DNA of 64,000 bases, taken from assembly GCA_003599885.1 (NCBI GenBank), contig QZKW01000089.1, positions 124,001-188,000 of the forward strand. The letters run 5' to 3'. Position 1 is the first letter of the stretch. Every line of letters begins with the position of its first letter. Below are positions 51,204 to 60,522 of the stretch, one piece after another. The stretch is from Desulfobacteraceae bacterium (GTDB taxonomy: Bacteria > Desulfobacterota > Desulfobacteria > Desulfobacterales > Desulfosalsimonadaceae). The notes beneath the pieces are model-generated. The model was given only the letters and a program-made list of their open reading frames with translations. It had not been told where the DNA came from and ran no database searches. Position numbers and translations under genes: made by a program.

Positions 51204-53612
51204 ATGCAAAGAAGAATTAGAAAGGTAGCCGTAATCGGTTCAGGTATCATGGGCGGCGGTATTGCAGCCCTTCTTGCCGGAGCCGGTGTGGAAGTCTTGC
51301 TTTTGGACATCGTCCCGTTTGATCTGACGGATGACCAGAAAAAAGACCCCAAAGCCAGAAACCGGATGGTTCAAGCTGGATTTGACGCAGCATTGAAGTC
51401 AAAACCGCCGCTGTTTTATGACAAAAAAAATGATGCGCCGATGATCTCCATTGGCAACCTGGATGATGATTTTAATAAGCTGGCCGACTGTGACTGGATT
51501 ATTGAAGTTGTTGTTGAAAATCTGAAAATTAAACAACAGCTGTTCAAACGCATTGAAGGCGTCAGAAAAGCTGGTTCCATTGTTAGTTCCAACACATCCG
51601 GTATTCCGCTGAAAGACATGTCCGCTGACCTGAACAAGGAAATGCGTCAGCATTTTCTGGGCACCCACTTTTTCAACCCGGTCCGCTACATGCACCTTCT
51701 TGAGCTGATCCCCGGCGAAGAAACGCTTCCCGAAGTTCTTGATTTTGTAGCAAACTATGGCGAAGTAATGCTGGGCAAAGGCATTGTATGGGCCAAAGAC
51801 ACCCCCAACTTTATCGGTAACCGTATCGGTATCCATGGTATCGGCAAGGCCATGCAGATTATGCTGGAAGACGGCCTGACCATCCCCGAAGTAGACGCCA
51901 TCTTCGGCGCTCCCATGGGACGCCCCAAAACAGCTATTTTTAAAACATCTGACTTGGTTGGCTTGGACACCATGAGCCATGTTTCCAGCAATACCTATGA
52001 CCTGTGTGTTGATGATGAAGAACGCGATACATTTATTGTTCCGGATTTTGTCAAAAAAATGGTCGAGAACAAACAGCTTGGCAACAAAACCAAGGGTGGC
52101 TTCTACAAAAAAGAATTGACCCCGGATTGGAAGTGGCTCCGCAAGGTCATTGATCCGAAAACCGGCGAGTATGTAGATCTTGATAAACCGACTTTCCCGT
52201 GCCTGGACGCTGCCAAGCAATGTGCAACCACCGCTGAAAAACTTCAGACGATTGTTTACGGCGATGACAAAGGCGCCAAATTCGCCTGGAAAGTGGCCGC
52301 TGCCGCTGCTATTTATTCCGCCAACAGGATTCCCGAAATTTCAGATACCATCGTTGAAATCGATAATGCCATGAAATGGGGTTATAATTTTGAAATGGGT
52401 CCGTTTGAAACCTGGGATGCCATTGGCGTTGAAAAATCAGTTGCCAAGATGGAAGCCGACGGCATGGCTGTCCCGGCAAATGTGAAGAAAATGCTCGCAT
52501 CCGGTGCAACTGCTTTTTATAAGCTGGAAAACGGCAAAAAAATGTTCTTTGACTTTGCTTCCAACGGTTACAAACCCATGCAGACCAGCGAAAAAGCCAT
52601 TGTTCTGGCTGACCTTCGCGCTGCTGGCAAAGTGGTCAAATCCGTACCTTCCTGCTCATTGATTGATCTGGGCGACGGCGTATACTGCATTGAATTCCAC
52701 TCCAAGATGAACGCGCTCAATGGCGAAATGCTTGATTTTATGAAAGAAGCCGGTGAGTATGTTAAAGAAAACGGCGTTGGAATGGTGATTGGTAATCAGG
52801 CAGGCGGCATGCCCGGCGCATTCTCTGCGGGCGGAGATCTGTCATACATGCTGGGTTTGGCAAAAGCCGGCAAGTTCGACGAAATTGATACCTTTATTAA
52901 GGGCGTTCATGAAGGTATCATGGGCACCAAATATGCACCGTATCCGGTTGTGGCTGCACCTTATGGTCTGGCATTGGGCGGCGGATGTGAAATCTGTCTG
53001 TCAGCAGACAGAATTGTTGCCCACGCGGATCTTTTCATGGGTCTGGTTGAAATCGGTGCCGGTCTGGTTCCCGGCGGCGGCGGCATGATTCATCTGTGGA
53101 GAAACTTTATTGAATCCAAACCCGGGGTTGGTAAAATTACGGACCTGGCTGGTTTCTTTATCCAGGCCTTCATGAGTGTTGCCCAGGCAAAAGTTTCCTC
53201 ATCAGCGGCTGATGCCCGCAATAACGGCTTCCTCCGACCCACCGACCGGATTGTCGCCAATAAAGACAACCTGATCGGCGAAGCGAAAAAAGAAGTCTTA
53301 AAAATGGTGGATGACGGATATGCACCCCCCAGAAAGACAAAGACAGCGGTATTCGGACGAGAAGCCCTTGGCATGATCTGGGCGGAAATGCTGAACATGA
53401 AATCCGGCGGATACATAACCCCGCACATGGAATTTATCGCTAAAAAAATCGCCGTCTGCATGGCCGGCGGTGATGTGCCTCAGGGCACGCTCGTGTCTGA
53501 AGAGCATCTGATGACGCTTGAAAGAGAAGCCTTTGTGGATCTGTGGCGGACGGAAAATACCCAGAAGATGGCTGAAAACATTATGAAGACAGGCAAGCCG
53601 TTATTTCTTTAA
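51204..53612 (+). CDS. 3-hydroxyacyl-CoA dehydrogenase/enoyl-CoA hydratase fusion (FadN-like)
   Basis: 802 residues. The dehydrogenase half comes first: VIGSGIMGGGIAALLAGAG (NAD loop), SSNTSGIPL, and HFFNPVRYMHLLELIPGEET with the catalytic His. The C-terminal enoyl-CoA hydratase half has FSAGGDLSYML and ALGGGCEICLSADRIVAHA with the oxyanion loop. Dehydrogenase-first order and length match FadN of Bacillus, not E. coli FadB. It catalyses two steps of fatty-acid beta-oxidation. A thiolase follows after 37 bp. Codon use is more even and A-rich than in neighbours, fitting high expression. Confidence 0.93.
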   Translation: MQRRIRKVAVIGSGIMGGGIAALLAGAGVEVLLLDIVPFDLTDDQKKDPKARNRMVQAGFDAALKSKPPLFYDKKNDAPMISIGNLDDDFNKLADCDWIIEVVVENLKIKQQLFKRIEGVRKAGSIVSSNTSGIPLKDMSADLNKEMRQHFLGTHFFNPVRYMHLLELIPGEETLPEVLDFVANYGEVMLGKGIVWAKDTPNFIGNRIGIHGIGKAMQIMLEDGLTIPEVDAIFGAPMGRPKTAIFKTSDLVGLDTMSHVSSNTYDLCVDDEERDTFIVPDFVKKMVENKQLGNKTKGGFYKKELTPDWKWLRKVIDPKTGEYVDLDKPTFPCLDAAKQCATTAEKLQTIVYGDDKGAKFAWKVAAAAAIYSANRIPEISDTIVEIDNAMKWGYNFEMGPFETWDAIGVEKSVAKMEADGMAVPANVKKMLASGATAFYKLENGKKMFFDFASNGYKPMQTSEKAIVLADLRAAGKVVKSVPSCSLIDLGDGVYCIEFHSKMNALNGEMLDFMKEAGEYVKENGVGMVIGNQAGGMPGAFSAGGDLSYMLGLAKAGKFDEIDTFIKGVHEGIMGTKYAPYPVVAAPYGLALGGGCEICLSADRIVAHADLFMGLVEIGAGLVPGGGGMIHLWRNFIESKPGVGKITDLAGFFIQAFMSVAQAKVSSSAADARNNGFLRPTDRIVANKDNLIGEAKKEVLKMVDDGYAPPRKTKTAVFGREALGMIWAEMLNMKSGGYITPHMEFIAKKIAVCMAGGDVPQGTLVSEEHLMTLEREAFVDLWRTENTQKMAENIMKTGKPLFL

Positions 53613-53649
53613 TTAATACTGTAATAGAAAATTCCAGGAGGAAATCTCT

Positions 53650-54855
53650 ATGAAAGAAGCATATATCGTAAGTTCAGTCAGAACTCCCGGCTGCCGGAGA
53701 GGAAAAGGCGCTTTTGGCCAGACACGGCCGGAAGAACTTCTGGTTCAGGCGCTCAATGGTGTCATGGAGCGGGCAGGTGTCGGAAAAGAAGCTGTTGAAG
53801 ATGTGATGACCGGCTGTGCTTTTCCGGAAGCGGAACAAGGCCTCAATATCGGCCGTGTGGCTGCTCAAATGGCAAAGTTTCCGGACAGTGCCTGTGGCGC
53901 CACCGTCAATCGTTTCTGCTCTGCCGGTCTGGAAGCCATTTCGCTACAGGCCATGCGGATTAAAGCCGGATGGTGTGAGGTCGCCATCGGATCCGGGCTT
54001 GAATCCATGTCCATCGTTCCCATGGGCGGCAATATGCCGCGCCCTCATCCGGAATGGGCAAAAGAATGTCCGGATGTGTATATGTCCATGGGTGTGACTG
54101 CAGAAAATGTGGCAACCCGCTACAAAGTCACCCGCGAAATGCAGGATGAATTTGCTTATCATTCACATATGAAAGCTGCCAATGCCACGAAAAACGGACT
54201 TTTTAAAGAAATCGTCCCGACGCAGGCTGCCCGGTATGTTGAAAAAGGCAGCACCTGGGTGAAAGAAACATTTACCCAGACGTTTGATGATGGTGTCCGA
54301 GACACCACAACCATCGAAGGCTTGGCCAAACTTCGGCCGGTTTTTTCCGCTACCGGCTCCGTAACTGCCGGTAACTCATCCCAGACCACTGACGGTGCGG
54401 CGGCCACCCTGCTGATGAGCGGCGACGCAGTGAAAAAGTATGGTGTAAAACCGATTGCAAAAGTGATCGCTTATGCGGTTGCCGGATGCCGTGCGGATGA
54501 AATGGGCGTTGGCCCTGCCTATGCAGTTCCCAAGGCTTTGGCCATGGCCGGATTGAAAGTGGAAGACATCGGGCTTTGGGAACTCAATGAAGCTTTTGCA
54601 TCGCAGTGTATTTACGCCATGCAGCAACTGGGCCTGTATGACAAAAAAGAACTGTGGGTTTCAGACAGCGATAAACGCATCATTAATATCAACGGCGGCG
54701 CGATCGCTCTGGGTCATCCCCTGGGATGCACCGGCGCAAAACTCTGTGCTCAGCTGATGACCGGCATGCAGGAAAAAGGTGCAAAATACGGCGTTGAGTC
54801 CATGTGTATCGGCGGCGGTATGGGTGCTGCAGCAATTTTTGAGCTGTGTGAATAA
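53650..54855 (+). CDS. fadA: Acetyl-CoA C-acyltransferase (thiolase)
   Basis: 401 residues. The nucleophilic Cys is in VNRFCSAGLEAIS (about residue 89), His in GGAIALGHPLGCTGA, and the second Cys in CIGGGMGAAAIF. It cleaves 3-oxoacyl-CoA to acetyl-CoA and a shortened acyl-CoA. GGAGG lies close upstream. It completes the beta-oxidation pair with the fusion gene. No acyl-CoA dehydrogenase is in the window. Confidence 0.94.
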   Translation: MKEAYIVSSVRTPGCRRGKGAFGQTRPEELLVQALNGVMERAGVGKEAVEDVMTGCAFPEAEQGLNIGRVAAQMAKFPDSACGATVNRFCSAGLEAISLQAMRIKAGWCEVAIGSGLESMSIVPMGGNMPRPHPEWAKECPDVYMSMGVTAENVATRYKVTREMQDEFAYHSHMKAANATKNGLFKEIVPTQAARYVEKGSTWVKETFTQTFDDGVRDTTTIEGLAKLRPVFSATGSVTAGNSSQTTDGAAATLLMSGDAVKKYGVKPIAKVIAYAVAGCRADEMGVGPAYAVPKALAMAGLKVEDIGLWELNEAFASQCIYAMQQLGLYDKKELWVSDSDKRIININGGAIALGHPLGCTGAKLCAQLMTGMQEKGAKYGVESMCIGGGMGAAAIFELCE

Positions 54856-54887
54856 TCTGTTTTTTTAAAACATAAGACCGAATAAAA

Positions 54888-54918
54888 AAGGCCGCCCATG
54901 GGGCGGCCTTTCTTATTG
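54888..54918 (+). terminator. Terminator of the beta-oxidation operon
   Basis: AAGGCCGCCC, loop ATG, GGGCGGCCTT, then TCTTATTG. A strong 10-bp stem with a weak T tract, preceded by an A-run that would help in the reverse sense. Confidence 0.8.
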
Positions 54919-55170
54919 TGATTTTAACGGTCGTTGCCCTAAAATGCTGAGGCCGCTCAGAAAAAGTGCCGTGTTTTTTTAATGGAGATCAAACGTTTCT
55001 TGCCTTTAAATGGCATTGACGGTTCATTGAATTTATTATAATTTATGAATCACTGATACAGTTTTTCCACCTGGTTTATTCACTTCTGCTAATTTCCGGT
55101 AACAGAATGATGTTTTTTGCCCTTAAACAAATCGTATCCAACCACCCAAAAAAAAGCAAAGGAGACGCCA
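54919..55170 (+). promoter_or_regulatory. Upstream region of the tandem cyclic-nucleotide-binding gene
   Basis: TTGACG at 55016-55021 and TATAAT at 55037-55042 (15-bp spacer, slightly short) form the best promoter. The predicted leader is about 120 nt. No gene is seen between the terminator and ATG 55171. Confidence 0.45.
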
Positions 55171-56178
55171 ATGGCCTATCTGGAATTATTGAAGCAGGCT
55201 GAAGCGTTTCATCTTTTAACAGATGAGGCGTTGTCGGTGATTGAAACATTTTGCAGCCACAGGCAACTTCAGCATGGGGAACGCCTGTTTAAGGAGGGCG
55301 ACGCGGCGGTTCATTTATGGGTAGTCATGGAAGGGGTTATCGATTTGCGGTTTGATCTTCCGGGGCGCGAGACATCGCCGGAAAGCACCCTTTCTTCCGT
55401 AACCAAAAACAACATCATCGGTTGGTCGAGTCTCATACCGCCTTATCATTACAAGCTTTCCGCCTACTGTGATTCTCTTCAATGCGGGATGTTGATGATC
55501 GATGCGCAAAAGCTGCTTGCATATCTGAAAGAAAATCCGAAAACAGGTTATCAGGTGTTTTCAGCCATGCTGAGGGTGGTGGGAAGACGGTTTGAACGGC
55601 TGCAGGAGTCTGCGGGGGAGACCTCTCCAGTTCTGGATAAAACAAATGCCCGGACAACGACTTACGGTATCCCCGCTGGCACCAGAGAAGTGATGGTAAG
55701 CCACGAATTTTTGGAACAGACGGACGTGTTTAAGAGCCTCACCGACGCGCAGTTGTCTTCTATTCGTAAAAATGCAGATGTGATAGATTTTAAAAAAGAT
55801 GATCGTATTTTTGCTCAGGGAGACAGTGCTACCCATGTCTGGATCGTTCGCGAGGGAGAGGTGAGGCTTCAGGCAGAAACAATCGAAAATGAGGGATTAA
55901 ATGGCGGGCCGTTGATGTCCTTTATGTCCCAGGCCCATGCATTCGGCTGGACCTGTTTTGTGCCCCCCTATCAATACAGGCTTTCCGGATATTGCGACTC
56001 CAGGTGGTGCAGTCTCATTCGATTGAACAGAATTGATCTTCGCCGTATTTTTGAAGACGATTTTGCCATCGGTTTCCATGTGATGTCTTTTTTGATGGAG
56101 GCCGTGGGAAGGCAGTTCGTGCAATATCAGGATGAAGTGGCTCGAAGCAGGGGAATCGAAATGATGAATCACTGGTAA
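55171..56178 (+). CDS. Protein with two tandem cyclic-nucleotide-binding-fold domains
   Basis: 335 residues from ATG 55171 (AAAGGAGACG upstream). Two cNMP-fold domains, about 10-140 and 180-325, are paralogous: LFKEGDAAVHLWVVMEGVI against IFAQGDSATHVWIVREGEV. Instead of the usual phosphate-binding GELAL...RAA, each has the same odd segment: GWSSLIPPYHYKLSAYCDS and GWTCFVPPYQYRLSGYCDS. No DNA-binding domain is present. It may bind a different ligand or a heme and act as an intracellular sensor or scaffold. It is a single-gene unit. Confidence 0.82.
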   Translation: MAYLELLKQAEAFHLLTDEALSVIETFCSHRQLQHGERLFKEGDAAVHLWVVMEGVIDLRFDLPGRETSPESTLSSVTKNNIIGWSSLIPPYHYKLSAYCDSLQCGMLMIDAQKLLAYLKENPKTGYQVFSAMLRVVGRRFERLQESAGETSPVLDKTNARTTTYGIPAGTREVMVSHEFLEQTDVFKSLTDAQLSSIRKNADVIDFKKDDRIFAQGDSATHVWIVREGEVRLQAETIENEGLNGGPLMSFMSQAHAFGWTCFVPPYQYRLSGYCDSRWCSLIRLNRIDLRRIFEDDFAIGFHVMSFLMEAVGRQFVQYQDEVARSRGIEMMNHW

Positions 56179-56189
56179 AGAAATCCGGA

Positions 56190-57158
56190 TTAAAACTGCC
56201 TTTTTTTCTTCGGTTCTCGCTTTGTTCCTGTCGTCATGTCGGCGGTGCGGGGAGTATGACAGACCGCCGGATTTTCTGCCGGGTGATAATGGACGTGCAC
56301 ATTTCGCATAAATTCAATGTTGTCGATCAGGATGTTTTCCACTTTTGTGGCAATGGCATCTCCTTCGGTCACGCTCAGAAAGCCGTCCACGCAGACCGTG
56401 ACGTTGGCCACCAGAAAAGGCCCGAACCGGTGGGCATGGATTTCTTCGATGTGTCTGACCCCTTCCACGCTTTTCGTCAGATCCATGATTTGCATAGCTA
56501 ATTGTTTTCCCGGAAGGGTATCCATGAGGTTGGCAGTGGATTCGCGTAAAATCTCAATTCCCGTATAGAGAATAATCAAAGATACGACCGCACCGGCCAG
56601 AGGGTCAACCCAGAGGTACCCCATGCGGCCGAAGGTGATGCCGATGGTCGCGGCCAGGGCCGAGAAAATATCATTGCGGTGGTCAGATCCGAGAGCCAGC
56701 ACCGCCGGGTTTTGGGTTCTGCGGCCCACATCGAATGTCCAGACAGTCAACGCTATCTTAATGGCCACGGTCATTAATGCGACCCATAAAGCGGCCACTC
56801 CCGCGCCGCTGAAATCGCTTTTCCCTGACATTAATTCATAAACGCCGTCCACTGAATTCCAGAAAATGGCAATGGCCGTGGTGATGACAAAGGCACCCAC
56901 GACCACGGCGGCAATGGTTTCCATCTGGCTGTGGCCGTAAGGGTGGTCGTCATCCGGGGGTTTACCGGAAAGGCGCATGAATATAGAGACAACGATGCCG
57001 TAGGCGACATCGGAGGTTGAATTGATGCCATCGGCCAGCAGGGCAGGGCTGTGCCCCACTATTCCGATGATTGTTTTAACCGCAGCAAGCATACAGTTCG
57101 CCGTTAGCCCGACGTGGACGGCCAGAATGCTTTTTCGGTTGCGCTGGTCAAGAATCAT
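56190..57158 (-). CDS. Cation diffusion facilitator transporter
   Basis: 322 residues with six membrane helices and a C-terminal metal-binding domain. Helix-2 and helix-5 metal ligands are in LLADGINSTSDVAYG (D, D) and GSDHRNDIFSALAAT (H, D). HPYGHSQMETI in the cytoplasmic loop is typical. It exports Zn2+, Fe2+, Mn2+ or similar divalent ions. ATG 57158 follows a terminator for serC (57185-57227), so it has its own promoter or is a read-through product. Confidence 0.9.
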   Translation of the reverse strand: MILDQRNRKSILAVHVGLTANCMLAAVKTIIGIVGHSPALLADGINSTSDVAYGIVVSIFMRLSGKPPDDDHPYGHSQMETIAAVVVGAFVITTAIAIFWNSVDGVYELMSGKSDFSGAGVAALWVALMTVAIKIALTVWTFDVGRRTQNPAVLALGSDHRNDIFSALAATIGITFGRMGYLWVDPLAGAVVSLIILYTGIEILRESTANLMDTLPGKQLAMQIMDLTKSVEGVRHIEEIHAHRFGPFLVANVTVCVDGFLSVTEGDAIATKVENILIDNIEFMRNVHVHYHPAENPAVCHTPRTADMTTGTKREPKKKRQF

Positions 57159-57184
57159 GAGGTTTTTTGCGAATGTTGATTATT

Positions 57185-57227
57185 AAAAAATTGGAAAGCC
57201 GCCACAAAGGCGACTTTCTAATTTTTT
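57185..57227 (-). terminator. Terminator after serC
   Basis: On the minus strand AAAAAATTAGAAAG pairs with CTTTCCAATTTTTT, with GCC/GGC near the TTTGT loop. Strong A/T-rich stem ends with a T run. Confidence 0.7.
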
Positions 57228-57246
57228 AAGGATGTGATCGCTGGCT

Positions 57247-58335
57247 TCAGCCGTTTTTCTTCTCAAATGCTTTCATAAAATCCACCAGAGTCTGGACGCC
57301 TTCCACAGGCATGGCGTTGTATATGGATGCACGACACCCGCCCACTGAACGATGGCCTTTGAGCCCGCCCATTCCGGCAGCGGTTGCTTCCTTGATCAAC
57401 AGTTTTTCCAGGTCTTCGGAGGGCAGGCGGAAGGTGACATTCATCAGGGACCGGCTGTCTTTGTCGGCGGTGGCATTGTAAAAGTCTGTGGAGTCCATAA
57501 AATCATAAAGAAGGCCGGCCTTTTCCTGGTTGATTTTTTCCATGGCAGCCAGGCCGCCGACGGTTTCTTCCAGCCATTTCATAACGAGTTGGATCGTATA
57601 AATGGAGAAGCAGGGTGGCGTGTTGTACATGGAATTGGATTCCGTGAATGTTTTGTAGTTCAGCATGGACGGCAGATTGTCCGGTATCGTTTTGAGCATG
57701 TCATCCCGGACGATCACCATACAGACCCCCGCCGGACCGATATTTTTCTGGGCTCCGGCATAGATGACGCCGAATTTTTCAACATCCAGCGGTCTGGACA
57801 TGATGTCTGAAGACATGTCCGCAACAATGGGAACGCCGCCGGTATCCGGAAATTCCGCCCACTGGGTGCCTTTGATGGTGTTGTTGGATGTGAGATGGAC
57901 GTAGACCGCATCCTTATCAAACGGGATGTTTTTGGGAATGTAGGCGAAGTTCCGGTCCTCTGATGTCGCCGCCACACGATGGGCTTTTTTTAAGATTTTG
58001 GCTTCCTTGATGGCTTTTGTCGACCAGGTGCCGGTATTGACGTAATCTGCTGATTTGCCTTCCGGCAGAAAATTCATGGGGACCATGGCGAACTGCATGC
58101 TGGCGCCGCCCTGGAGAAACAGCACATGAAATTTGTCATCCAGACCCAGCAGCCTTTTGGTTCTTGCCACCGCGTCGTTAATGACATCGTCAAACCACAC
58201 CGACCGGTGGCTGACTTCTGTAATGGACATGCCGCTTCCTTTGAAATTTAAAAAAGACGCCTGAATTTCTTCAAGCACCGGCAGGGGCAGAACGGCCGGT
58301 CCTGCATTAAAATTGAAAATTCTGTTTTCCGCCAT
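57247..58335 (-). CDS. serC: Phosphoserine aminotransferase
   Basis: 362 residues. It starts RIFNFNAGPAVLPLPVLEEI, a SerC hallmark. The PLP-binding Lys is in YAGAQKNIGPAGVCMVI (about residue 196). LQGGASMQFAMVPMN and HLTSNNTIKGTQW also match. It makes phosphoserine for Ser and cofactor synthesis. GGAGG lies upstream. It is divergent from hisD, with direct repeats in the gap. Confidence 0.95.
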   Translation of the reverse strand: MAENRIFNFNAGPAVLPLPVLEEIQASFLNFKGSGMSITEVSHRSVWFDDVINDAVARTKRLLGLDDKFHVLFLQGGASMQFAMVPMNFLPEGKSADYVNTGTWSTKAIKEAKILKKAHRVAATSEDRNFAYIPKNIPFDKDAVYVHLTSNNTIKGTQWAEFPDTGGVPIVADMSSDIMSRPLDVEKFGVIYAGAQKNIGPAGVCMVIVRDDMLKTIPDNLPSMLNYKTFTESNSMYNTPPCFSIYTIQLVMKWLEETVGGLAAMEKINQEKAGLLYDFMDSTDFYNATADKDSRSLMNVTFRLPSEDLEKLLIKEATAAGMGGLKGHRSVGGCRASIYNAMPVEGVQTLVDFMKAFEKKNG

Positions 58336-58368
58336 TGGTTGTAACCTCCATTATTCAATTTGTATTTT

Positions 58369-58400
58369 TTGATGACCAAATGATTATTTGATGACTAAAT
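58369..58400. promoter_or_regulatory. Direct repeats in the serC-hisD divergent region
   Basis: TTGATGACCAAAT at 58369-58381 and TTGATGACTAAAT at 58388-58400 match at 12 of 13 positions, 19 bp apart, 34-65 bp upstream of the serC start. Spacing near two helical turns suggests a regulator dimer site over the serC promoter. No known consensus is matched. Confidence 0.5.
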
Positions 58401-58594
58401 AAAAATTGAACAATGGCAATTTAATTGATGGATGTCAACTGTTGAGTTGAGCATATCCTCGATATTTCATTGGATTTTTTCAGGCAGCCGGCATATTATT
58501 TAAGACATATCCGGCCATTGACAAGCCGGGCAGTTTGTCATAAGGATATTCATCTTTATCTATTTGAAATAAAAACCATCCATAAGGACTTGTT

Positions 58595-59899
58595 ATGGAA
58601 ATCATTGCTTATCCGTCAGCGGAAGCTGAAAAAAAAATTACAGCCATCACCGGGCGCAGTCTTGAAATGCGCACGGAGGATGTTGAGGCGGTGTCAAAAA
58701 TCCTTTCCGATGTGAAGGCCCGTGGAGATGCGGCGGTAACGGATTATACCAATCGGTTTGATGCGCCGGATTTAACCATTGAAGATGTGGTCGTCTCTGA
58801 AGCGGAAATCGTTTCAGCGGAAAAACAGGTGTCTGATGATTTCCGCGCAGCTCTGGACAGGGCTGTCGGCCAGATTGAAGCGTTTCACAAAAAACAGCTC
58901 CGCAATTCATGGATTACCACTCCCCGGCCGGGGGTGATGCTGGGGCAGTTGATTAACCCTGTGGATGCCGCAGGTATTTATGTGCCCGGCGCCAGAGGCG
59001 GACTAACGCCCTTGGTTTCATCAGTGCTGATGGGCGCAATTCCGGCCAAAATTGCCGGGGTTGGACATGTCGCCATGGTTACGCCGCCCACAAAACCGGG
59101 AACCGTAAACCCCCATTTGCTGGTAGCCGCCCGCAAAGTAGGGGTGGACGTGATTTACAAGGCCGGCAGCGCCTGGGCTGTGGCAGCGCTGGCATACGGC
59201 ACCCAGACCATTAAAAAAGTGGATGTGATTGTGGGGCCGGGCAATATTTATGTCACGCTGGCCAAAAAAATGGTTTCGGGAACTGTCGGCATTGACATGA
59301 TCGCCGGCCCCAGCGAGATTCTGGTGATTGCGGACGATTCGGCCAATGCCCGATATATCGCCGCAGATCTTTTGTCTCAGGCGGAGCATGATCCGCTGGC
59401 GTCTTCAATCCTGATTACCAATTCGTCCAAAACCGCTGAAAAGGTATTAAACGCTGTCAGGGACCAGTTGGCGCATCTCGACCGGAAGGCGATCGCTGAA
59501 AAATCCCTTCGTGATTTTGGTGCGATACTGATTGTCCCCGACATTGAGACGGCGGTTGCCTTGTCCAACAGGATAGCGCCGGAACATCTGGAAATCCAGG
59601 TGAGGGAACCTTTTGAATATCTGGGGCTTATCCGGAACGCCGGGGCGGTATTCGTCGGTGAGTATACGCCGGAGCCGGTGGGGGATTATGTGGCGGGGCC
59701 CAACCATGTCCTGCCCACCGGGGGCACGGCCCGGTTTTCATCGGCATTGTCCGTTGATGTATTTCTGAAGCAGACCAGTTTGCTGCATTATTCCCGTCAG
59801 GCCTTCCATCGCGAGGCGGCAGATATCATGTGTCTGGCCAATGTGGAAGGGCTTGGGGCGCATGCCGGATCTGTGAATGTGAGACGAATGCCGGATTGA
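58595..59899 (+). CDS. hisD: Histidinol dehydrogenase
   Basis: 434 residues. It oxidises histidinol to histidine using two NAD+. Zinc ligands are visible in LSQAEHDPLASS (Gln, His), GPNHVLPTGGTARF and GLGAHAGS. VIVGPGNIYVTLAKK and DMIAGPSEILVIAD are family signatures. Ribosome site ATAAGGAC is upstream of ATG 58595. No other his operon gene is adjacent. Confidence 0.95.
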   Translation: MEIIAYPSAEAEKKITAITGRSLEMRTEDVEAVSKILSDVKARGDAAVTDYTNRFDAPDLTIEDVVVSEAEIVSAEKQVSDDFRAALDRAVGQIEAFHKKQLRNSWITTPRPGVMLGQLINPVDAAGIYVPGARGGLTPLVSSVLMGAIPAKIAGVGHVAMVTPPTKPGTVNPHLLVAARKVGVDVIYKAGSAWAVAALAYGTQTIKKVDVIVGPGNIYVTLAKKMVSGTVGIDMIAGPSEILVIADDSANARYIAADLLSQAEHDPLASSILITNSSKTAEKVLNAVRDQLAHLDRKAIAEKSLRDFGAILIVPDIETAVALSNRIAPEHLEIQVREPFEYLGLIRNAGAVFVGEYTPEPVGDYVAGPNHVLPTGGTARFSSALSVDVFLKQTSLLHYSRQAFHREAADIMCLANVEGLGAHAGSVNVRRMPD

Positions 59900-59929
59900 T
59901 GAATTGCAGGGAAATCGTTGGGATTGAAC

Positions 59930-59958
59930 TTGACAGGGAAGATGACAGGCATTAATCT
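59930..59958 (+). promoter_or_regulatory. Promoter of the DUF134-mrp operon
   Basis: TTGACA at 59930-59935, 17 bp, TAATCT at 59953-59958. ATGACAGG inside the spacer repeats part of the -35 (TTGACAGG), 15 bp apart. Predicted start near 59965. Confidence 0.55.
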
Positions 59959-59996
59959 TTGTCAACATGAGAATATACTCAAAATTAAGGTAAATT

Positions 59997-60422
59997 ATGG
60001 GTCGACCACACAAAAAACGGTTTGTCGCATTTAATCCGGGGGTCTGTTATTTCAAACCCAGAGGAATTCCAATGCTGGAACTCGAAGAAATCCGTCTGAC
60101 CATCGATGAGCGGGAAGCATTGCGGCTCGCGGATCTTGAGGGACTGTCCCATGAAGATGGCGGCCGCTTAATGGGGGTATCCCGGGCGACCTTCGGGAGA
60201 ATTATTGAGCAGGCCCGGAAAACCGTTTCCGATGCCTTGATCAACGGCAAAGCCATCAGCATTGAAGGCGGCAATTACGAGATCAGCTGCACGGAACGCC
60301 TTTTCGTATGTGAAAAGTGCGATTATGAGTGGCACGAAGATTGCGGCACCGGGCGGCCGAAAGCATGCCCTTCCTGCCGACACCCGGGCATACACCGGGT
60401 TCCATCCGGAAAAAAAGAATAG
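59997..60422 (+). CDS. DUF134 DNA-binding protein with a zinc ribbon
   Basis: 141 residues. DUF134 helix-turn-helix: GRPHKKRFVAF, FKPRGIPMLELEEIRLTIDE and SHEDGGRLMGVSRATFGRI. A C-terminal zinc ribbon CEKCDYEWHEDC and CPSC closes the protein. The family often neighbours Mrp/NifX-type Fe-S genes in anaerobes, as here. It probably regulates Fe-S or molybdenum related genes; unproven. It lies 100 bp before mrp, likely the same operon. Confidence 0.88.
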   Translation: MGRPHKKRFVAFNPGVCYFKPRGIPMLELEEIRLTIDEREALRLADLEGLSHEDGGRLMGVSRATFGRIIEQARKTVSDALINGKAISIEGGNYEISCTERLFVCEKCDYEWHEDCGTGRPKACPSCRHPGIHRVPSGKKE

Positions 60423-60522
60423 AACCAGCGCTCTGTTATGGCTGGCGAAGGCGAATTCCGGGCGGGAAATTTCATTATTATTGTTACCAGATCAGTCTGG
60501 TTGGTAAAGGAGAACTGTTTTT

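Noticed and set aside
51399-52220. A 273-codon minus-strand frame opposite the FadN-like gene
   Set aside because: Shadow of a strongly coding region with even codon use.
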